Positions 1-7,098 of a DNA stretch of 64,000 bases are shown here, piece after piece. The stretch is from Limnochordales bacterium (GTDB lineage: Bacteria; Bacillota; Limnochordia; Limnochordales; DUMU01): NCBI GenBank assembly GCA_014896315.1, contig JADBKP010000011.1:1-64000 (forward strand), read 5' to 3'. A model generated the notes under the pieces. It was given only the letters and a program-made list of their open reading frames with translations. It did not search any database and was not told the DNA's origin. The position numbers were made by a program, and so were the translations under genes. Every line of letters starts with the position of its first letter. Position 1 is the first letter of the stretch.

Positions 1-55
1 GGGCGGGTCATTTTCATTCCGGCGCTACTGGGTCAGTTTACATCCGGCGCTGACA
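1..55 (-). mobile_element. Terminal segment of an IS21-family-like insertion sequence (element extends out of the window to the left)
   Basis: Minus strand reads TGTCAGCGCCGGATGTAAACTGACCCAGTAGCGCCGGAATGAAAATGACCC: TG-type terminus followed by two 21-bp direct repeats (GCGCCGGATGTAAACTGACCC at 30-50 and GCGCCGGAATGAAAATGACCC at 5-25), typical of IS21 termini with multiple internal repeats. Confidence 0.6.
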
Positions 56-670
56 ACGCTTACCGTCCGCCTCCCATCCCTCATGCGCGATCAGCACCCG
101 CTCCTCGACGAACTTTTGGCGATCCCTTTGCAGGCGCTCGTATATCCCATCCACCTCTAGAAAGAGCTTCGGTACACACCGACTCCCACTGCTAGTGGCC
201 CGTTGCCGTTCTTCTGCTGCCGCAGCTATTTGACCCACCGCTATCACCGACCGGCGGATTGTCTCGTGGCTAACGACAGGGTGCTGGTAGATACCGGCCA
301 ACGCCTTCGCAGCTTGGCGATAGGAACTGCATTCTACACCCAGCGTAACAACTGCCTCCCGCAACCCCGGGCTGATGGTTTCATTCGGCTCAAGTCCCAG
401 CACCTCGTCCAGGAGGTATACGTATCTCCTCTCTTCCCGATCGTAGTAAAGCCGCCGCTGGTAAACCACCGGAACCCCCAGCAGCGTCTCAATGGTGCGA
501 GACCGCACCTGCTTGACCTGAAAGCGCTCGGGCCTTCTTTCCATGATCAGGCAATCGTATTGCCACAAGACCTCTGCCAACACTTGGGCAAAGGCCTCTC
601 CCAGTTTCCGCAGCAACATATACTCCAACTGCTTGAAGGAATACGGGCACAGGGAGCGAAACTCTTTCAT
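38..670 (-). pseudogene. ISLre2-family (UPF0236-type) transposase, N-terminal fragment
   Basis: Protein MERRPERFQVKQVRSRTIETLLGVPVVYQRRLYYDREERRYVYLLDEVLGLEP...VSHETIRR resembles ISLre2 transposases; ~200 aa versus the much longer full protein; truncated at the IS21-like terminus near 55/56. Confidence 0.75.
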
Positions 671-894
671 GACGAGAAGCCACCTCCGGTTGGTTGGTTT
701 TTGTGCAGATTGACGATTCGGAGGTTGAGCTTCTCGTTCCTGCTATTTAGCCCCAAAACCGGTCTCTCAGGCTGGCGGGTTGCCACCGTTTGCGATCCAC
801 ACCGCGAGACTCCGAAGTCGCAGTCCCGGAGGGCTACTGCAGGAACCCATCAGGTACCCTTCAAGCACCTACCATCCACTACCACCCAGAAATC

Positions 895-1317
895 TTTTAC
901 TCACAGCGCCTAGCCCCGCAGACGGTGGAGCGGGTGAAGGCCAAGATCCGCGAGCTGAGCCGGCGGAACTGGAGCATGTCCATGGCAGAGCGCATAAGGC
1001 GGATCAACCAGTACCTCAACGGATGGTTGGGGTACTTCGCCCTTGCCGGCGCCAAGGGTATCCTTACCGACCTTAACCAGTGGCTTCGCTATTGGCTGCG
1101 GGCGTGCGTATGGAGGCAATGGAAGCGCGTCCGTACCCGCTATCGGGAGCTGAGGCGGCTGGGACTGCCCGAATGGAAGGTGCACGAGTTAGCCAACGCG
1201 CGCAAAAGGGCCGTGGCGCATGGCCAACGGCCCCCTCAACGACGTCCTGACCATTGCCTACTGGCAAGATCAAGGATTGATTGACCTCGTTAGCCGTTAC
1301 GAAGAAATCCGTCAGCT
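895..1317 (+). pseudogene. Group II intron reverse transcriptase/maturase, C-terminal (maturase X/GIIM) remnant, frameshifted at the 3' end
   Basis: RLAPQTVERVKAKIRELSRRNWSMSMAERIRRINQYLNGWLGYFALA...LNQWLRYWLRACVWRQWKRVRTRYRELRRLGLPEWKVHELANARK is a classic GIIM domain; the continuation MANGPLNDVLTIAYWQDQGLIDLVSRYEEIRQ lies in another frame; RT domain absent. Confidence 0.85.
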
Positions 1318-1318
1318 T

Positions 1319-1394
1319 TGGCGAACCGCCGGATGCGGATCCGCACGTCCGGCGGTGTGTGAGGACGGGGACGAGACGCCCCCTCCTACTTGAT
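1319..1394 (+). ncRNA. Group II intron 3' end (domains V and VI)
   Basis: GCGAACCGCCGGATGCGGATCCGCACGTCCGGCGGTGTGTGAGGACGGGGACGAGACGCCCCCTCCTACTTGAT: domain V-like hairpin followed by domain VI-like stem with a bulged A in CCTACT, immediately after the maturase remnant. Confidence 0.75.
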
Positions 1395-1765
1395 CAATGC
1401 TCGGCCGGCCGCGGTCGTAGCCCGGGGGGGAGGTCGGGAAGCCCGCGAGGGCTAGGCCCACGGTGTCGCCGCCGACGAAGCTGGCGACGGTAGGGAAGAC
1501 GAAAACCCGGGCCCGGGGGTGCACAGACAAGCTCAACTCGTGGCGGCGGTGGCACCGTCCGGGACAATGGGGTCATAGGTGGCGGCGACGAAGGGGCTGA
1601 CTCCCAGGTTGGCCGGGGAGATGCCGAGAAAGAGGTGCTCCATGACGCTATTTACGACTACGGCGACGTCCAGGGTGTCACCCGCGGTGTCGCCCTCGGA
1701 GCCGCTCCTCACTTTGGCCAAGAGATGCTCAATCAGCGCCTCGACCCCCGTTCGGTCCGCGGGTG
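1395..1765 (-). pseudogene. DUF4445/RACo-like ASKHA-domain protein (corrinoid-protein activator type) fragment, frameshifted
   Basis: Two minus frames together read GVEALIEHLLAKVRSG...LDVAVVVNSVMEHLFLGISPANLGVSPFVAATYDP // LSVHPRARVFVFPTVASFVGGDTVGLALA, matching the conserved ASKHA core of DUF4445 proteins; no intact ORF. Confidence 0.6.
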
Positions 1766-2320
1766 AAGGTGGTCGAAGACGATGCCACCACCATCACCCA
1801 TCACTCCGGCAATGTGTTTGTCGATACGGACCCGAGGACCGAAGGTGAGGTGGTCTGTGTGGGTATCATTCCCGATCGTGTGTTCAAGGTTATGAGCGAG
1901 AGACCCTTCCAACTGCTCGAGTTGTGCCGCCAGCTCCCGGAGGGCGGCTTCCTCTGGCAGCCGCACCGCGCTGTCCGGAGCATCCGCGACATTCTCGCCC
2001 ACATGATGGGTGCGGAGCGGTTCTGGATCGAGCACGTGGTCGAGGGTGGCGCCAAGCCGACCGTGGACGAAACCTCATTTACCACGACGGATGGGGTGGA
2101 ACGGTCGTTTCGTCCGGTCAGAGAGCGTACCGTCGCGTGGCTGGACAGCCTCAGGGAGTCGGCCCGCAGCGAGACACGCCATATCGGGTGGGCTCCTCAT
2201 GAGGTGACCCTGGAGTCTGTCGCCTGGCATCTCATCATTCACGATTTCCACCACAAGCGGCAGGTAGCAACGCGGCTCGCCACGCTCGGGGTGGAGGTAC
2301 CCAACCTCGACATGCTCTGA
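1763..2320 (+). CDS. DinB-like family protein (true start may be near 1892; N-terminal part possibly from an unrelated fragment)
   Basis: MSERPFQLLELCRQLPEGGFLWQPHRAVRSIRDILAHMMGAERFWIEHV...WHLIIHDFHHKRQVATRLATLGVEVPNLDML fits the DinB/DUF664 four-helix pattern with H/D...HxxHH motifs. Confidence 0.65.
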   Translation: MKVVEDDATTITHHSGNVFVDTDPRTEGEVVCVGIIPDRVFKVMSERPFQLLELCRQLPEGGFLWQPHRAVRSIRDILAHMMGAERFWIEHVVEGGAKPTVDETSFTTTDGVERSFRPVRERTVAWLDSLRESARSETRHIGWAPHEVTLESVAWHLIIHDFHHKRQVATRLATLGVEVPNLDML

Positions 2321-2379
2321 GCCTGCCTTGCACGCAGACCGCGGCTGCTGGTCTGCGGCGAAGGCCTGTAGCAAGCTCT

Positions 2380-3105
2380 TTACGTGCTGGCGGGAAAGGC
2401 CAGCTTCTGGGATGGTAGACCGTTGATCGCAGCCAGAACCGCCTCCACCTGGCCCAGGTCGGGGAAGAGCAGCGTCGGGTGGCAAGCAGAGAGTTCGTCC
2501 AGGGTGTGGGTGCCGGTTGCGACCGCCAACGAATAGTAACCGTTGCGTTGTGCTGCGTCGATGTCGAGGGGAGTATCTCCCACCACCACCACCTTGTCCG
2601 GTGGCGGTCCGCCCATCTCCGCCTGGTAGTAGGCGGCTGAACGGAGGGCAGCCCGGCGGATCAGCTCGGCACGGTCGAAACCATCTTCCGCGAAACCGCC
2701 CACTGGGAAGAAGCGGTTGAGATCATATACTCCCAGCTTGGCCCGGGCACCGTCCTCGAGGTTTCCCGTACCCAGGGCGAGCAGGAAGTTACCCCGGCGG
2801 CGGGCTTCCTCAAGCAAGGCGGGGATTCCAGGAGGCAGTTCACCCGGGTACTTTTTGACCGCCTCCTGAATGAACTGCAGGTACAGCTTGGTTATCTCTT
2901 TGATTGCTTTCTCCGAGGGTTCAAACCCGTGAACCTCCAGGGTTTCAGCGATGATGCGGGTATCGGGCTTGCCCCGCCAGTCGACCCGAGCAATGGCATC
3001 GTCGATGTTGGCATAGATTTTGAACGCTTGGTTCAGGGCTCGTGTGCCGGCGCCGTTGCTTTTGAGCAGTGTACCATCCAGATCAAAGAGCAGCAGGGTT
3101 CGCAT
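2380..3105 (-). CDS. HAD superfamily hydrolase (phosphoglycolate phosphatase-like)
   Basis: MRTLLLFDLDGTLLKSNGAG (HAD motif I), VVVVGDTPLDIDAAQRNGYYSLAVATG (motif IV). Confidence 0.9.
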   Translation of the reverse strand: MRTLLLFDLDGTLLKSNGAGTRALNQAFKIYANIDDAIARVDWRGKPDTRIIAETLEVHGFEPSEKAIKEITKLYLQFIQEAVKKYPGELPPGIPALLEEARRRGNFLLALGTGNLEDGARAKLGVYDLNRFFPVGGFAEDGFDRAELIRRAALRSAAYYQAEMGGPPPDKVVVVGDTPLDIDAAQRNGYYSLAVATGTHTLDELSACHPTLLFPDLGQVEAVLAAINGLPSQKLAFPAST

Positions 3106-3204
3106 GACGTCCCTCCGAACTCATCACAAGCCTCATTGTACCCTGCTTGTGTAGCTCTCGCCAGCGGTTTGGTTGCCTCCGCAGGCGAGAAGGGGGTGGT
3201 GCCG

Positions 3205-4149
3205 GTGTCATTCGTCTCCCTCTACATCACCATCGCGACCATCATATATCTGTCAGTCTCATCTTTTTATCTGGTTGACGGCTTGGTGGAATGGCGCAAA
3301 CGGGGTCAACCCACCTGGGCGCTTTTCTGGGTCCTTGTGCTGCTCATAGCAGCCGTGAGGTTGAGCAGGCTCGCCCTGGCAGCTTTTCCCATTTCGTTCT
3401 TGATTGGCGGAGCGACCTGGTTCTTCGGCCGTGGCCGCCAGCAGTTCGTCGGGCTTTCCGACCCGTTGCTGCTTGGGTTTGCCAGCCTCTCCTCGGTAGC
3501 CATCTCCGGCGCTCTCGCAGGCTTCACGGTGCTCTTCATCTTCTTCACCTTGTTTGGTGTAACCGACCGGAGCGTGCTGGGGCTAGCCATACCGGCTGCG
3601 CTTGTCTTGGGGGCAATCCTGGCGGTGGCCAAGAAGTTCATCCGGAAACGGTGGCCGGAGCGGCTGGGTGAGGGGAGCGCCGGTCTGACTCAGGGCGGCA
3701 TGTTCTACATGGATGAGGTTATCGCCTTGATTGCGAGCCTGTTTTTGCTGCCACTTTTGGGAGGGATGGCGATTGCCGGACCCTTCCTTCCAATGGCCGT
3801 CTATTTCGCTTGGTCCTTTCTACAAATGCGGTGGCTGCGGTGGGTGGCCGCAGTCGACGAAAGCCAGAGAATGGAGGCAGAGGCGTATGATGTGATTCTG
3901 CGGGATGATCACCTGGCCGCCTGGCTGGGTGAACTGAAGCTTGATTACCAGCAGGACACAAAGCGGTATGTGGTTAGTGGTACGCTGCCCAGTCGCGGGA
4001 TGCTAGCTTCACTCGAGACCCGGCTGCGGGGTGTTGAGGGAGCGGATGTCGATCTGTCCAGAGTACGGATCGATCCCGAGTTGAAGCCCGATCCATGGAA
4101 ACAGGTGGCGCTGGGAGTACGTTCCCGCTTTTCCCGGAGAGGTCGGTGA
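3205..4149 (+). CDS. Multi-pass membrane protein with C-terminal cytosolic domain, paralogous to 6049-6951
   Basis: GTG start at 3205 preceded by AGAAGGGGG; several hydrophobic segments; C-terminal GxLPSRxxxxxLExxLRGVEGxDVDLSRVRIDPE resembles the paralog. Confidence 0.75.
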   Translation: MSFVSLYITIATIIYLSVSSFYLVDGLVEWRKRGQPTWALFWVLVLLIAAVRLSRLALAAFPISFLIGGATWFFGRGRQQFVGLSDPLLLGFASLSSVAISGALAGFTVLFIFFTLFGVTDRSVLGLAIPAALVLGAILAVAKKFIRKRWPERLGEGSAGLTQGGMFYMDEVIALIASLFLLPLLGGMAIAGPFLPMAVYFAWSFLQMRWLRWVAAVDESQRMEAEAYDVILRDDHLAAWLGELKLDYQQDTKRYVVSGTLPSRGMLASLETRLRGVEGADVDLSRVRIDPELKPDPWKQVALGVRSRFSRRGR

Positions 4150-4234
4150 CCTCAGTTTGTAGAGCAGGAAGGTGCCAACGCGCGGGGAATAGCCCGACAG
4201 GGAGGTTCCGTGCAGCTACCCCCTCGCGAAAGGA

Positions 4235-5575
4235 GTGGTTTCGGTGAAATGCCAGTGGCTTGAGCGGAGCTTTTTCTGGCGGAGTACGACGGTAATCTAC
4301 ATGTTGGTACTGTTGGTGTCTCTGATGGTGGCCAATTTGGCGCAGGCAGCTTCAACGCCGGTGCAGATCCGGTTTGCGGCCTGGGCTGCGCCGGGGGAGT
4401 ATGATGAGATCATTGCCGCGTTCGAAAAGGCCAATCCCGACATCAAGGTCAAGTTTGAACCAACGAGTTGGGGAGCGTACTGGACGCAGCTGCAAACCCG
4501 GATCGCCGCGGGTGCGGCCCCCGACGTGATGCGCATGAGCGGTGCTTATCTGCTCAACTTTGCCGCGGACGGGGCACTGCTGCCCCTGGATGACCTGATC
4601 CGCCGGGACAAACTCGACGTGAGCCAGTACTTCAACACCGGCGACATCTTCCTTTTTGGCGGTCAGACCTACGGTCTGCCGGAGTTTGGCGACATCGTGG
4701 GGGTGTACTACAACATCGACAGGCTGGAGGAGGCAGGAGTGGCGCCACCTGGTAGCGAGTGGACCTGGCTGGACATGGCCCAGCTCGCCCGCAAGCTGAC
4801 CGTTCGCTCGGGCGACCAGGTTAAGCGCTGGGGCTTGTTGCTGGACCTCTTCATTGGAGGCAACGGGCAGACGTCGTGGGTCAACTTCCTGCTGCAAAAT
4901 GGGACGCGGGCTCTCAGCGACGACAAGCGCCGGGCGATTCTCGATGCACCGGCGGCCGTCGAGGCGATCCAGTTCCTTGCCGATCTCTACCAGAAGGACC
5001 GGTCGATCCCCGGGTCTGAAGTACCCTTCACTTACCAGAGCTTTGTCGACGAGAAAGTGGCCATGATGTATGCCCTGGTTCCCGTCGGTGTCCCGCTCAT
5101 TGCCGCAAGCGCCAAGTTCCGGTGGGATATCGCCCCGGTGCCAAGAGGGAAACGCTTCGCATCGGAGACCAACTTTGTCGGCTTCTCCATCAGTAGCCAG
5201 ACCAAGCAGCGGGAAGCGGCGTGGCGATTTGTGAAGTTCCTCGCCGGGCCGACAGCCCAGAGTATTATTGCCCGCAAGCGCCAGGGCATTCCCGCTCTCA
5301 AGTCGGCTGCTTTCTCCCGCGAGTTCCTGTTGCCTGACCAGGCGCCGCGACGGCTGGGTGAGGTCCTGCAGGTGACGACGCCGCACACCTACGACCTGCA
5401 GTTTACCCCGGGCTGGTCGCTTTGGACCGCTGCGGCCGATTCCCAGATCATGCAGGCCGTGCGGGGCAGCAAGGCAGTGGACGTAGCGATGAAGGCGGCG
5501 ACCGAGCAGGTCAACAAGATCCTGGATCAGTCCTGGCGCCAGCTCGATGCCAAACTGGCCCGGAGCAAGCGATAA
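4235..5575 (+). CDS. Extracellular solute-binding protein family 1 (sugar ABC type), no adjacent permeases
   Basis: Signal-like N-terminus; VQIRFAAWAAPGEYDEIIAAFEKANPDIKVKFEPTSWGAYWTQLQTRIAAGAAPDVMRM is typical of SBP_bac_1. Confidence 0.9.
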   Translation: MVSVKCQWLERSFFWRSTTVIYMLVLLVSLMVANLAQAASTPVQIRFAAWAAPGEYDEIIAAFEKANPDIKVKFEPTSWGAYWTQLQTRIAAGAAPDVMRMSGAYLLNFAADGALLPLDDLIRRDKLDVSQYFNTGDIFLFGGQTYGLPEFGDIVGVYYNIDRLEEAGVAPPGSEWTWLDMAQLARKLTVRSGDQVKRWGLLLDLFIGGNGQTSWVNFLLQNGTRALSDDKRRAILDAPAAVEAIQFLADLYQKDRSIPGSEVPFTYQSFVDEKVAMMYALVPVGVPLIAASAKFRWDIAPVPRGKRFASETNFVGFSISSQTKQREAAWRFVKFLAGPTAQSIIARKRQGIPALKSAAFSREFLLPDQAPRRLGEVLQVTTPHTYDLQFTPGWSLWTAAADSQIMQAVRGSKAVDVAMKAATEQVNKILDQSWRQLDAKLARSKR

Positions 5576-5600
5576 GGATGAGGTGAGGATGCGCCCGGGC

Positions 5601-5627
5601 CGCCTGTGCCGCCTGTGCCGCCTGTGC
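5601..5627. repeat. 9-bp tandem repeat (CGCCTGTGC x3)
   Basis: Direct reading: three consecutive CGCCTGTGC units just after the SBP stop. Confidence 0.85.
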
Positions 5628-5663
5628 CCCCCGGGCCGTCCGGGCCAGGGCCGGTGCGTTGTG

Positions 5664-5718
5664 GATGGCGCATTCTGCACCATCGCCGATGGAGCCGGTT
5701 GGTGCAAGGTGCGCCATC
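5664..5718. repeat. Inverted pair of an imperfectly palindromic 22-bp motif (GATGGCGCAnnnTGCACCAnC)
   Basis: gatggcgcattctgcaccatcg (5664-5685) and its inverted relative ggttggtgcaaggtgcgccatc (5697-5718). Confidence 0.75.
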
Positions 5719-5854
5719 AAGCCCGGGGGGACGCTCCCAACTGACAAACGAGGGGGAGCCTTAGCCCGCCACCCCCATCATAAGCAGCAGTTTTAGTTCT
5801 CAACAAACTCAGAAACTAGCCCCTACGCTCTCTCACATTCCCCTCGGACTTTCC

Positions 5855-5910
5855 GATGGCGAATCTTGCACCATCGCCGGCACATCCCGATGGCGCAACA
5901 TGCACCAACG
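5855..5910 (+). repeat. Two direct copies of the same 22-bp motif
   Basis: gatggcgaatcttgcaccatcg (5855-5876) and gatggcgcaacatgcaccaacg (5889-5910). Confidence 0.8.
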
Positions 5911-5911
5911 G

Positions 5912-5996
5912 ACCTGAGGCCCTAAATATGCGGCCTAAACCCTGCGACCTCAAGCCTGCAGCCCCAAACCTCCGGCCCAAACCTGAGGCCATAACG
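5912..5996 (+). repeat. Degenerate ~13-15 bp tandem repeat (nnGnGGCCYnAAnCC-like)
   Basis: cctgaggccctaaat/atgcggcctaaaccc/tgcgacctcaagcc/tgcagccccaaacc/tccggcccaaacc/tgaggccataacg. Confidence 0.55.
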
Positions 5997-6048
5997 CTTC
6001 AACGCCAGCGACCGGTATCCAAGGCCAATTGCCGCCAGGGGATCAAGC

Positions 6049-6951
6049 TCAAAACCGTGGGTCGCACTCCACCTCAGAGACGTCCACCGTTCCCAGAGCA
6101 GACAGCTTCTGCGCCAGCGACCGGCGTGCGAGCAAGCTCGGCAGCTTCCCAGACACTTTGATCACCCCGCCGGTACGGTCGAACTGGATCTCAAGCTCCG
6201 GCAACCAGCGGCAGAGGTAGTCGTCCCGCAAGAGCAGCTCATGGGCCATGGCCAGCATGCGATGCTCAGTGTCAACAGTGCCCGTCCACCGCAACCAGGA
6301 AGCCTGCAGCGCTGACCATATGAGGTAGACGATCCAGGGCAGGAACGGACCACCGAACAGGGCGTAACGGCCCAGAACAAAAGTCATGGGCAAGCTCAAC
6401 AGAAACATGATGCATTCGTCGGCGTATAACCCCAAATGGGCCAGGCCTCCGTCCAGCTTTGGGGAAACGGCCATCATGTCTGGTTGGCGTTGACGCACTT
6501 GCCGCTTCATGCCCGCTAGCAGCGTGCCAAGGGCGGCGGCGGCGAGCAAGAGTCCGGCAAATGTTGTCACACTCTGGAAGTGATAGGCGGCGGCAAAAGC
6601 CAGAAACAGGGTTACGCCGGCGACTGCTCCTGACAACAGGAAGGAGGTAAGGGAGGTCCAGCGAAACAGGACTTGGTCGGGAAGAAACCTTTGCGGCCTC
6701 CGGCGTATTTTGCCAAACCAGATGACAAAGGCGGCCGCCCAGGTGATCGGGACATAGTAAAGGGCCACGGGTACCGACCCCGCCATCCAGCTGGGCAGGA
6801 AAAGCGTGCCGAGAAGGAGAAGCAGCACTCCCCAACGGTATAACCTTTCCCATACCCGCACCCGCCACCAGAACGCGATAGAGTCGATCAACCAGATGCC
6901 GGCCACCGTCAAGCTGACGACCAGGGAAAGTATGGCGTAGGGGGAACCCAT
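6049..6951 (-). CDS. Multi-pass membrane protein, paralog of 3205-4149
   Basis: Hydrophobic segments, shared pattern (xGGPFLPWxVYLxWSxLQxxWLRWxxxVDxxxRMxAxAxxxxLRDDxLxxWLxELxxxxxxxxGxxxVSGxLPSxxxRxxLxxxLxxLGxVDVSxVxxDP). Confidence 0.75.
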   Translation of the reverse strand: MGSPYAILSLVVSLTVAGIWLIDSIAFWWRVRVWERLYRWGVLLLLLGTLFLPSWMAGSVPVALYYVPITWAAAFVIWFGKIRRRPQRFLPDQVLFRWTSLTSFLLSGAVAGVTLFLAFAAAYHFQSVTTFAGLLLAAAALGTLLAGMKRQVRQRQPDMMAVSPKLDGGLAHLGLYADECIMFLLSLPMTFVLGRYALFGGPFLPWIVYLIWSALQASWLRWTGTVDTEHRMLAMAHELLLRDDYLCRWLPELEIQFDRTGGVIKVSGKLPSLLARRSLAQKLSALGTVDVSEVECDPRF

Positions 6952-7098
6952 CTGTCTCCCCTCCGTTTCTCGTGGCCCTTTCCTGCCGTTCTCTAGTCGC
7001 TATTCGCTACTGTTTGTTTTGTACATTCGTCATTCTTGCCCATCACCTCCTTAATGTTAATCCTCTGTGCTCTATTCCGTGAACTCAAAACTGCGCGC

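Noticed and set aside
203-913. Plus-strand ORF of 236 aa overlapping the ISLre2-like transposase
   Set aside because: Antisense shadow ORF in high-GC DNA; low-complexity Arg/Pro/His-rich translation with no recognisable family
2929-3204. Long N-terminal extension of the 2929-4149 ORF
   Set aside because: Overlaps the opposing HAD phosphatase; a better RBS and hydrophobic N-terminus occur at GTG 3205
4352-5707. 451-aa minus-strand ORF opposite the solute-binding protein
   Set aside because: Mirror ORF of a clearly coding SBP; composition is typical of antisense high-GC translation
5601-5996. CRISPR array interpretation of the intergenic repeats
   Set aside because: Copies are few, irregularly spaced, partly inverted and degenerate; no cas genes nearby
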